Shown in pieces: positions 32,941 to 40,881 of a stretch of 64,000 nt of DNA (position 1 is its first letter; every line of letters begins with the position of its first letter). Origin of the DNA: Anthracocystis setariae (Eukaryota > Basidiomycota > Ustilaginomycetes > Ustilaginales > Ustilaginaceae). The position numbers and the translations under genes are program-made. Location of the stretch: NCBI GenBank assembly GCA_928724745.1, contig CAKMXJ010000039.1, positions 930,001 to 994,000 of the forward strand. The letters run 5' to 3'. The notes below the pieces were generated by a model. That model made no database searches, had not been told where the DNA came from, and saw only the letters and a program-made list of their open reading frames with translations.

Positions 32941-33237
32941 GTGATCGCACTTGAATTTGCTAGAGAGCAAGCGATCAGGGAACTTGAAGAGACAACTATA
33001 GACACTAGCGCCAGCGCTAAGTTACTACAGTGAGCGGAAGGACCGGAACGAGACATCGAGAACTACCTGAATGAAGTTGAGACCTATTGCGCCGAAAGGG
33101 AAAGAGGCCGTTAATAGAACGGCGACGACATGAAAGTCATCAGCGACGATGAGGAAACAACTACATACAAGGGAGTCATTGGCCTAAGGCCCAAGGGAAA
33201 CGGATCGGGAAAGGAAAAGGCAAAATACTACAGCTAG
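32941..33237 (+). pseudogene. Antisense decayed ORF inside the copia element
   Basis: On the plus strand, opposite to Gag-Pol, a single frame of 98 codons reads as charged, protein-like sequence (LEFAREQAIRELEET, ERDIENYLNEVETYCAERERG, DDEETTTYKGVIGLRPKG). It is broken only by TGA at 33031 and TAA/TAG at 33112-33117, before a terminal TAG at 33235. No family was recognised. It may be a captured gene fragment, or chance in purine-rich DNA. Confidence 0.3.
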
Positions 33238-33246
33238 CTGCAGTGA

Positions 33247-34407
33247 TTATCGCGACAAGCTACCCACGTACTCGTCGTCGTCATCGTCATAAAGATGGAT
33301 GAGGTGTTCATCATCCTCGTCGGAGCTATTTTCGCCTTCCGTTTCCTCTGCCTCCTCTTCTTCGTCGTTATCGGCGACGGGAGTTGGGTTACGAGGACGG
33401 CGAGGACGAGGGAAGCTAGCGGAGGGACGAGCAGGCGACGGCGACATAGGAGTGGTGGGAGCGGCGGCGAGTTGTCGGTTGTTGGAAGGAGCAGCTCCAG
33501 ACGCGGTACCTTCAGCGGTAGGACGAGGTCGACGTGGAGCAGAACGACGAGGACGGCGATGAGGGAGCAGAGCGTCGGCAACATTACCACCAGTAAGAAT
33601 GTCCGGCATGTCAATGTTGAGCAGGGACGAGAGCAAATTGATGTCCACGATAGCTGCATCGAATTCCAGTTGGCGAGTAAGTCCGTTCACATGCATCCGC
33701 AGTCGAGCCAACGCATTAGCGATGGCGACACGGTCCTGCCGTCCACGCGTCTTGCGGTGGTTGTCGCCGATCAAGGTACAGGACTTGCCGTGTCTGTGGC
33801 ACAGATCACAGCTGTCCGTTCGTTGCTTGCCAGTCATATCGAATCCAGTGCCCGTAGTACAGATGACGCCCTTCTTCATGCAGTAATCGCATCCAGGCAA
33901 CTTAACCCAATATCCCTGCCTAATCACTTCTTGCTCATCCGAAGGGAAGTCGGCAAGGGTCTCCCGCTGGTTAGTGGTCCCTGCAGGCAGCGGGAACGCG
34001 AAGCGTCTACGCTTGCCCGGCGTTTCAGGGGAAGCGGTACGCCCTTGGCGACGGCTGGAGGACGATGCATTGACAGGGGGAGTGGAGGTTTGGCCAGGGA
34101 TTTGGTCTTCGGCAGGAATTGGCTCACCACAAACGATCGATCTCGTATAAGGAGTACCACCCCTCAGGCGGCGCTGTGAGGGGGGCGGAGGAGATGGCGT
34201 TCGGACGTCAGCTAAGTCGATTACTTCAGGCGGAGCGCTCTCACGTGCTTTTCCTGCACGGGTAAGTGCAGGGCGAGAACTGGAGGCGGCTGCCGACGTC
34301 GGGGGAGCGCTTGACGATGGGGCAGAGTTGCGGGAGGCGGAATTCGTACTTGACTTGGTCTTGCCGTTGTTGTTTCCTTTGCCGCGACCGCGGCCTCGTT
34401 TAGGCAT
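33247..34407 (-). CDS. Copia accessory ORF with Zn(II)2Cys6-like motif and acidic tail
   Basis: 386 residues from the ATG at 34407, inside the copia element between Pol and the 3' LTR. The N-terminus is basic (PKRGRGRGKG), then Ser/Pro-rich. EVIDLADV at residues 61-68 looks like a SUMO-interacting motif. Six cysteines at 173, 176, 183, 200, 203 and 210 give C-x2-C-x6-C-x16-C-x2-C-x6-C, the Zn(II)2Cys6 spacing with a long middle loop. A basic segment and a predicted helix follow, as in dimerising zinc-cluster proteins. The C-terminus is strongly acidic, with Asp/Glu runs. A splice acceptor (TACTAG) lies just upstream of the ATG. It occupies the env position but has no signal peptide or membrane helix. 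Function unknown. Confidence 0.75.
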   Translation of the reverse strand: MPKRGRGRGKGNNNGKTKSSTNSASRNSAPSSSAPPTSAAASSSRPALTRAGKARESAPPEVIDLADVRTPSPPPPSQRRLRGGTPYTRSIVCGEPIPAEDQIPGQTSTPPVNASSSSRRQGRTASPETPGKRRRFAFPLPAGTTNQRETLADFPSDEQEVIRQGYWVKLPGCDYCMKKGVICTTGTGFDMTGKQRTDSCDLCHRHGKSCTLIGDNHRKTRGRQDRVAIANALARLRMHVNGLTRQLEFDAAIVDINLLSSLLNIDMPDILTGGNVADALLPHRRPRRSAPRRPRPTAEGTASGAAPSNNRQLAAAPTTPMSPSPARPSASFPRPRRPRNPTPVADNDEEEEAEETEGENSSDEDDEHLIHLYDDDDDEYVGSLSR

Positions 34408-35203
34408 GGCGAAATAAAAGCAATTGATGCGAAAACTAGTAAAACGGCGGAGGGAATCTTGGAGATACAACGGTAAGTGCGCTTATGCACCGTGACGGAA
34501 TTATCGACGTATGCAACGGCTTGCAGCAACGAAAGGGGGAATAGTCGCGTGAATCCGACCAAAGAGTGCGGACCGTGAGAAGAAAAAAAAAAAGGTACCA
34601 GCTCCTAGTCGAGGAGGCTGGCAATCGGCGAGGAACGTGGCTTGAGAGAGCACAATGGAAGGGAGCGACTGAACGTAGGCGTTATTGAACGCGCGAGGAA
34701 GGGAATGAGACAACCGATGCTTGATGATGATCACCGACAGTTACAGATGTAGTGCCGGATCGCTTGAGGAGTGATTGAGGAGGAACGGGAAGGGAAGTGG
34801 CGGCGGTTGTTGAAATCGAGTAGACCCTGCGTCGGCTAGCTCGCGCTAGAGTCCAGAAAAAAATTTTCTCGCTTGATCAGCATGAGATGCCGCAGTTTTA
34901 TTTTTGTTTTATTTTACTTGCCGCTGTCGAGGAAGTTCGGCCGAAGTCTGGAACTGTAAATCGGAATTGGAAAATATTTACCTGAATCGGGAATTCGAGG
35001 ATTATCGCGCGATAATAATTTTTAACGGCGATGTTATGTTGTTCCAGTGACGCTATATGTACTAACGACGTTATTAAGTCGGTTGCGTTTACGCGACACG
35101 TCGAATTAGGAATTTTGACGTGATAATTAGTGATTTTCACGCTACCCATTACTGTTAGGTCGGGAATAATTTGCGCGTCACGTCAATTTGAATTTCGGCG
35201 CGT
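34408..35203 (-). other. Copia untranslated spacer between Pol and the accessory ORF
   Basis: About 800 bases without a supported ORF, AT-richer in its Pol-proximal half. It is long enough to hold an internal promoter or a splice acceptor for the accessory ORF; TACTAG at about 34439 on the minus strand is one candidate. Confidence 0.5.
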
Positions 35204-38200
35204 TTAGTTTGCACGCGCCTCGGAAGTCGGCATATCGATCCTGCCGATACCGAGTAGTTGTCGGTGGGTTTGAACTTTTGACCGATCAAGGGCTTTGGTA
35301 AAGCAGTCTGCAGCTTGTTCCGCTGTCGGTATATACGTAGCGACGACTGTACCCTTCGTTTGCTGCTCTCTGACAAAATGATATTTGATGTCGATGTGCT
35401 TGTTCCTTTGGTGGTCCTTTGGGTCCTTCGAGAGGTATATAGCTGCCTGATTATCAACCATTAACGGTGTCGGTAGCTTGACAACGAAGCCCAATTTGGC
35501 CAGCAGGCGTCTGGTCCACACAACTTCCTTGCACCCTTCAGCCATTGCAACGTATTCTGCGAAGCAAGTGGATGTTGCAACGAGTGTCTGACGTTTTGAA
35601 AACCAACTGTAAGGCATGCCGAGGACGGTATTAGCTAGCCCTGTTGTTGATCTCCTAGTCACTGTGTCACCACCGAAATCTGCATCTGAAAAGGTGTAAA
35701 TCTTGGGACCCCAGTCTTCCGACATGGGAGATTTGATACCTTTGTCGGTAAAGGTGAGACCGTGATCTGCAGTGCCTTTCAGATATCGCAGCAAGTGCTT
35801 GGCTGCAACCATAGCATCCTTAGTGGGGGATGCCAGGTGTCTGCTTAGCTTGCTTACTGCGAATGCTATATCGGGCCGTGTGCAGGTCGCTATATATAGG
35901 ATTGATCCCACAATAGTTCGGTAGGTGGAGTGATCGTCTTCGTTGAGCTTATCGCCGCCGGTAAGGTCCTTACCGTCAGCGGGAGTGTGCACTGTGTTTG
36001 CCTGGGATAGGCCGAATCGGTCAATCAATCGGAGGATATTGGCTGTTTGGGACAGGTGGATCATGCCGTTGTCGTGTTTCACTTGGATTCCTAGGATGAA
36101 CGACACCGGGTCGCCTCCAGTCATCTTGAACTTGGAGCGTAGTGTTTCAATGATTCGTTCTGCTTGTCCCCTGTCTTTGCAGAAGATGAGGACATCATCT
36201 ACGTATAGGGAAAGCAGTACCGGTGGAGCGTTGTCGTTAACGATGTAGTATAGTGCTGTATCGTAGTTGCTCCTTGTGAAACCTATATCGATCAAGGTAC
36301 TGTCGGCCTTCTGGTACCATGCTCTTCCTGACTGTTTCAGGCCATATAGGGCCTTATTTAGTCGACAGACACGACCAAGTGAGATGCCTTCCGACGTCGC
36401 CATGCTGTCTGGAAGAGGGGGAGGTCTCATGTAGAGATCTTTATCAACTGTACCATTCAAGTAGGCTGTGACGACGTCTAGTTGGTAGATCTGCATCTTG
36501 CACTGGAGGGCAATGATCATTAACATCCTGAGCGTAGCGATCTTAACGACAGGGGCAAAGGTCTCTTCATAGTCGATACCATGAATTTGGGTGAAACCTT
36601 GTGCTACCAATCTCGCCTTGTACTTATCGATGGAACCATCACCTTTACGTTTGACTTTGAACACCCAACGACAGCCAATAATATGGGCGTCGTTTGGAGG
36701 GGTGACTACAGTCCAGGTGTTGTTTTCCTTATGCGAATCGAGCTCCTTTTGGATTGCCTCTTGCCACTTGGGCCAGTCCGGACGTCGTTGAGCCTGTTTT
36801 ATATGTAGGGGCTCGTCGTCAATTGTCGGTATGGCAATGCCTTTGTCTGCACAGGCTGCCTCAGTGAATTCCTGCCCCCCCTCCTCTGCAACCGTAGCGT
36901 AAGCCATTCCGGCCATTTCTGCAGCTGTAGGTAAGGGAGGAGTGGAGATACCCTGAGCACGCTCCTCGTCCGTAAGGTGAGGATAGCCTGTGTAATAAGG
37001 GCCATTGTCAACAGATGACGTGATGTCGATGCCATCTGAGGCAGTTCCATCTTGTGGGGAGGTGATTGCTAGTGGTTCGAAAGTGCGAGTGGCCATAGGC
37101 TGGTGAACAATGGCCTGTGGCTCTTGGTTTGGCGATGACGTCGCGTTGCCGACGTCGGTAGTGACTGCATCCGTAGTGATGGGCCTGTCGGTGAAGGGGA
37201 AGGATTTTTCGTCGAAGGTAGCATGATGAGCAGACATTATAGTGTTGTGGTTTGTCTGAAACAATTTGAATGCCTTAGAGCCTTCGGTAACGCCAATGTA
37301 GACTGCGGGAATAGCTCTGTCGCTTAATTTATCGCGATTTGCTGCTGGGATGTGTGCCCAGGCCTTGCATCCAAATACCTTGACCTTGGAGAGGTCAGGA
37401 TCTTGGTTGAAGAGTCTTTTGTACGGTGAGACCATGCTAATGGCCTTACTTGGAAGACGATTGTTAAGGTACACTGCATAGAGGGCTGCTTCACCCCATA
37501 GATAGCGAGGTGCAGAGCTGTGGATGAGCATAGCTCGAACTTGATTAAAGATGGTCAGGTTCAGACGTTCGGCAACGCCGTTCTGTTCAGGGGTGTACGG
37601 TGACGACGTCTGGTGGATGATACCTGCGTCGGCAAGGAACTTGCCGAAAAGGCGATTACAGTACTCGCTACCATGATCGGTGCGGAAGCGTTTTATTTTC
37701 TTTCCGGTCTGAGTTTCCATGAGGGTCTTGTAGTTCTGGAAATGGGAAAGCGCTTCCGACTTCTGTATCATCAAGTAGATGACGGAGAATCGAGTATAGT
37801 CATCTGTGAAGGAGATGAGGTATCGGTGTCCTTCGGGAGCAACGTCAGGTAGCTTACCGACGACGTCAGAGTGCACTAATTCCAGTGGCTCCGTTGTACG
37901 AGTCGTCCGAGTAGGGAACGGTTGTTTGTGGGATTTGGCGACCTCGCAGGAGTTGCATTTACCAATGGGGACGCCTTTACTGAATTCGGGAATGAGCTGG
38001 GCCATCCCTTTCATCCTAGCGTCCCCTGGATGACCTAAACGATCATGCCAGAGGCTTGCAGATGTTGTTGTAACTCCCGCGAATTCGAGTTTAGGTTGAA
38101 CGAGGTACGTAAGCATCCCATTCGTAGTTGTTCCTTTGAAGACGACTTTACCACCTTGGCGAGCTGTGAGCGTATTCTTGAAGATGCTGATCTGTGCAGT

Positions 38201-39841
38201 CTTGGCGACCAAGTTAAGGGACATAAGGTTGGCGGCATATGTCGGTACGTATAAGACATTGTGGAGAATGAGGGTATGCGTGTTCCCGTTACCGAGATCG
38301 GCAAGTACCTTAACGGTCCCCTTACCCTCTGTCTTTACGTGATCACGACTGCCGCTCAGCAGAGGAGGGAAATCCTCAAGGCTGAGATCTGTAAAGAGAT
38401 CACGATTGATACAAACGTGAACAGTGGACGCGGAATCGATAATCCATTGCGTCTCAATGCCGTAACCGCTGTCGGTAGTGGACAAAGCGATGTCGGCAAT
38501 GGCAAGGCCGGTGAAGAAGGAGGATTGTGACTTCTTGTCGGAGGGTTGTGCTGCTTTATCCTTAGCCAAGGTAGGGCAATCAGGTCTATAATGACCCTTT
38601 TCATGGCAATGATGGCAGGACACTTCCAACAAGGGACGGCGTGGTTTGATCCCTTTGTTGGTCTTGCCGCGTCTGTTGTTGCGTTGACGCTTGTCTGGAG
38701 ATGATGAAGATGTCGAATTGTGTCTCCATTTGCCGTTACGATTCTTGGCAGATTTGGAGCTGGAATCATCCGTCTTGGTGTCGGTCAGGAACGCGGAAGT
38801 GTTCTGCCGAGGTCGGGCAGCTAAACCAAAGGTATGTAACCCCTGTCTTATTTCCTCGGCCTTGAGTTGGTCAAGGTAGCTGTCGTACTCAATCTTCTCG
38901 TCCAAGGGGGTCCCTTGGAAGTTGAACGTCCTAACGGTACCGTCAGGGTCCATAGAGGTGAAGGTTTGTACATCCCGACGTCGTCTGTAACTTTCCTCGA
39001 GCTGACTTCGAACGGTATGGTATTCCGATCGGAGACCCTTCATTAAGACGGTGAAGCGCTTATTCCAGCTGACTTCAATGCCTCCAAGCTTAAGTTGTTC
39101 GACTAGCTTGGTGATTCGTGTGTTATAGACGGAGATAGTAGTCTTGTCTTGCTTAATGCTATTGAGCTGTGTTTCGAACTCTTCAATCTTGTATCGTAGC
39201 TTAGCGCTAAACGACTTCTCCAGATGCTTCCATATTCCGTTAGCCGTTTCATGGTGGTTTACCATGGTTGCGATTTCGAGTGACATGCTCGACAGTAGGA
39301 TACCGCGAGCGATAAGGTTGTAACGGCGCCAGTCTCGATACTCGTCAGTACCGGGAGCAGGTATAGGCGTTTCTGTCATGATGGCATCATAGATGTCTGG
39401 GCCCTTTTGCATTAGAGTTGTGATGCAGGTGGCACGCCATTTGAAATAGTCGACAGAGTCGTCAAGGTCCGGGAGTTTTTGCCCGTTGGAGAGAAGCTGC
39501 GTAGCGAAATCGGAAGTAACCTTAGACATGTTGACAGATCTGTAAGGTTGTAACGGAGTTGATACCGTGTGTACCGACGAAGGTAGGGGCTCTTGAATGG
39601 GAACTTCGCTGTCTTGTACAGCGGAAACGATACTTTGTGTTGCAGATGAGGCTTCGCTGGTCACTACAGCGGGAACAGTGTTTTTGTTATTGCGGACTGT
39701 ATGGTCTCTCGAGCGTCGCGATTGTGCGGATCGAGGAGGCACTGGGTCTCCGACGTCTGGAATCGAAAGAAGAGATCTTACTGGATTGTTTCTTGTGTTG
39801 TAGCGTCGGTATTCTCCCAGTCGTGAAGCCGTTGGGCTCAT
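35204..39841 (-). CDS. Copia Gag-Pol polyprotein
   Basis: 1545 residues in one frame from the ATG at 39841; a second plausible Gag start is the ATG at 39529. The UBN2-type Gag helical region is followed by a CCHC knuckle (CHHCHEKGHYRPDC, about residue 408). Next is a protease with the active site WIIDSASTVH (about 463), then a pre-integrase HRLGHP-like segment (about 597). The DDE integrase is marked by HSDVVG, FRTDHGSEYC and PEQNGVAERL. The copia RT carries LYVDDVLIF (about 1208). RNase H shows SDADFGGD, CFAEYVAMAEG and HIDIKYHFVRE at the end. There are no internal stops. Single-frame Gag-Pol implies product ratios are set by processing or splicing rather than frameshifting. Confidence 0.95.
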   Translation of the reverse strand: MSPTASRLGEYRRYNTRNNPVRSLLSIPDVGDPVPPRSAQSRRSRDHTVRNNKNTVPAVVTSEASSATQSIVSAVQDSEVPIQEPLPSSVHTVSTPLQPYRSVNMSKVTSDFATQLLSNGQKLPDLDDSVDYFKWRATCITTLMQKGPDIYDAIMTETPIPAPGTDEYRDWRRYNLIARGILLSSMSLEIATMVNHHETANGIWKHLEKSFSAKLRYKIEEFETQLNSIKQDKTTISVYNTRITKLVEQLKLGGIEVSWNKRFTVLMKGLRSEYHTVRSQLEESYRRRRDVQTFTSMDPDGTVRTFNFQGTPLDEKIEYDSYLDQLKAEEIRQGLHTFGLAARPRQNTSAFLTDTKTDDSSSKSAKNRNGKWRHNSTSSSSPDKRQRNNRRGKTNKGIKPRRPLLEVSCHHCHEKGHYRPDCPTLAKDKAAQPSDKKSQSSFFTGLAIADIALSTTDSGYGIETQWIIDSASTVHVCINRDLFTDLSLEDFPPLLSGSRDHVKTEGKGTVKVLADLGNGNTHTLILHNVLYVPTYAANLMSLNLVAKTAQISIFKNTLTARQGGKVVFKGTTTNGMLTYLVQPKLEFAGVTTTSASLWHDRLGHPGDARMKGMAQLIPEFSKGVPIGKCNSCEVAKSHKQPFPTRTTRTTEPLELVHSDVVGKLPDVAPEGHRYLISFTDDYTRFSVIYLMIQKSEALSHFQNYKTLMETQTGKKIKRFRTDHGSEYCNRLFGKFLADAGIIHQTSSPYTPEQNGVAERLNLTIFNQVRAMLIHSSAPRYLWGEAALYAVYLNNRLPSKAISMVSPYKRLFNQDPDLSKVKVFGCKAWAHIPAANRDKLSDRAIPAVYIGVTEGSKAFKLFQTNHNTIMSAHHATFDEKSFPFTDRPITTDAVTTDVGNATSSPNQEPQAIVHQPMATRTFEPLAITSPQDGTASDGIDITSSVDNGPYYTGYPHLTDEERAQGISTPPLPTAAEMAGMAYATVAEEGGQEFTEAACADKGIAIPTIDDEPLHIKQAQRRPDWPKWQEAIQKELDSHKENNTWTVVTPPNDAHIIGCRWVFKVKRKGDGSIDKYKARLVAQGFTQIHGIDYEETFAPVVKIATLRMLMIIALQCKMQIYQLDVVTAYLNGTVDKDLYMRPPPLPDSMATSEGISLGRVCRLNKALYGLKQSGRAWYQKADSTLIDIGFTRSNYDTALYYIVNDNAPPVLLSLYVDDVLIFCKDRGQAERIIETLRSKFKMTGGDPVSFILGIQVKHDNGMIHLSQTANILRLIDRFGLSQANTVHTPADGKDLTGGDKLNEDDHSTYRTIVGSILYIATCTRPDIAFAVSKLSRHLASPTKDAMVAAKHLLRYLKGTADHGLTFTDKGIKSPMSEDWGPKIYTFSDADFGGDTVTRRSTTGLANTVLGMPYSWFSKRQTLVATSTCFAEYVAMAEGCKEVVWTRRLLAKLGFVVKLPTPLMVDNQAAIYLSKDPKDHQRNKHIDIKYHFVREQQTKGTVVATYIPTAEQAADCFTKALDRSKVQTHRQLLGIGRIDMPTSEARAN

Positions 39842-39845
39842 AACC
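39834..39845 (-). other. Copia primer-binding site matching the initiator tRNA-Met anticodon arm
   Basis: The twelve bases directly after the 5' LTR read GGTTATGAGCCC on the minus strand. This is the exact complement of GGGCTCATAACC, the anticodon stem-loop of eukaryotic initiator tRNA-Met. Priming by a cleaved half-tRNA of this kind is established for Drosophila copia and yeast Ty5. The Gag ATG is inside the site. Confidence 0.85.
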
Positions 39846-40560
39846 TATTGGAAGTCGACTGCGTCAAGGGGCGACCTTGACGGTAGGCAGCCAGGTACGA
39901 TGAGTCTATCGTCTGCCAAAGATACTATAACAAGTAGCTAAGTCGCTATAGACCTCACACTGGTGGATGGGCGTATAGAGCTGGCTCTGTTGTTATGTCA
40001 GGCCAGTTAGATCCGTAACCAAGAGTGGGCGGTGACGTTAGGCAGCAGGCACGAAGGGGAGAGACCTATGTCGATACAACAGTAGCGACGTCGATAAGGA
40101 TCTGTAAGTAGCAGGCGTTATGATACGGAGAAGTTGGTAATGAATCGATTAAGGGATCATCAACTGTGCGCTCGAAGTACGCCCTATAAATACACTTAGT
40201 CCCCTACACCGTTGTTGCCCGTAGCGGTGTAGGGAACCCCATAGCGTCGACGTTAGTGACAAGATTCTACGCTAAGTGTAAACAACAGTTGATCATCAAC
40301 ATAAACAACGATGTTGACAATAACATGACCCGACGAGTAACATCCCGGTCAGAGATGTGATGAGGCACCATGTCAACGTCACGTGGGAACGCACAGTGCC
40401 AGCATTGGCATTGGCACGCGCATAGTTTCCCCGCTGCCGAGTCCCGAGGAATTGTATTGTCGGCAACTATGTCGGAATATCACCGCCCTAGTTATGGACA
40501 TACCGACGTCTGTAGTGTCACGTCGATAGCTGACGCAGCAGGTGACCATATATTTCAACA
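39846..40560 (-). repeat. Copia 5' LTR
   Basis: 715 bp, right-hand copy, upstream of Gag-Pol on the minus strand. It should hold the element promoter. The Gag ATG lies only four bases beyond its inner edge. Confidence 0.95.
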
Positions 40561-40565
40561 GAGGC

Positions 40566-40639
40566 ATGAGACACACGTTAGATTGCTGGCAAGAACCCGT
40601 GAGGTCCTTGAAGCTCGGCAAGGAGGCTCCCGACCCGCC
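40566..40639 (-). repeat. Ngaro B2 repeat, proximal part
   Basis: 74 bases identical to 40920-40993 of B1, directly after the right-hand target duplication of the copia element. Confidence 0.9.
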
Positions 40640-40698
40640 GGAAATGGGGGCCGGTCGAGCGCAGGACCGAGCGGCAAGGGAGGGAATTACAGGGTGGG

Positions 40699-40881
40699 AA
40701 ACAAAACAGAACGATAAGATAACGTAACCAGGCTGCGGCCTGCGAGCCTGGCAGAAAGATGATGGAGAAGAAGAAGGAGGAGTGAGAGCTGGAAGCTGAG
40801 CTGTTTACGTGGCTCAGTGAAGTGAGCCGGCCGATAGATCTATCCCAGACGCGCACGCCCTCGTCTCGACCACGTGATGCA
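40699..40881 (-). repeat. Ngaro A2 repeat
   Basis: 183 bp, identical by eye to 45363-45545. It directly abuts B1. It contains a 7-bp inverted repeat, CCAGGCT/AGCCTGG, with a 10-base loop at 40728-40751. Confidence 0.9.

Larger units (their letters stand above)
32144..40560 (-). mobile_element. Ty1/copia LTR retrotransposon, full length, nested in the Ngaro element
   Basis: An 8417-bp element with two 715-bp LTRs that look identical by eye. Each LTR on the minus strand starts TGTTGAAATATATGG and ends CTTCCAATA. A 5-bp target duplication, GAGGC, lies at 32139-32143 and 40561-40565. Gag-Pol is one open frame of 1545 codons in the copia order (protease, integrase, RT, RNase H). A second ORF follows Pol. 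The primer site is immediately inside the 5' LTR and a polypurine tract immediately upstream of the 3' LTR. Intact frames, identical LTRs and a perfect duplication indicate very recent insertion, possibly a still active family. Confidence 0.95.

Noticed and set aside
38650..38658. TCCCTTTGT, the reverse complement of the smut pheromone response element ACAAAGGGA
   Set aside because: It lies within Gag coding sequence of the copia element, far from any promoter. A single 9-mer match in 64 kb is expected by chance.
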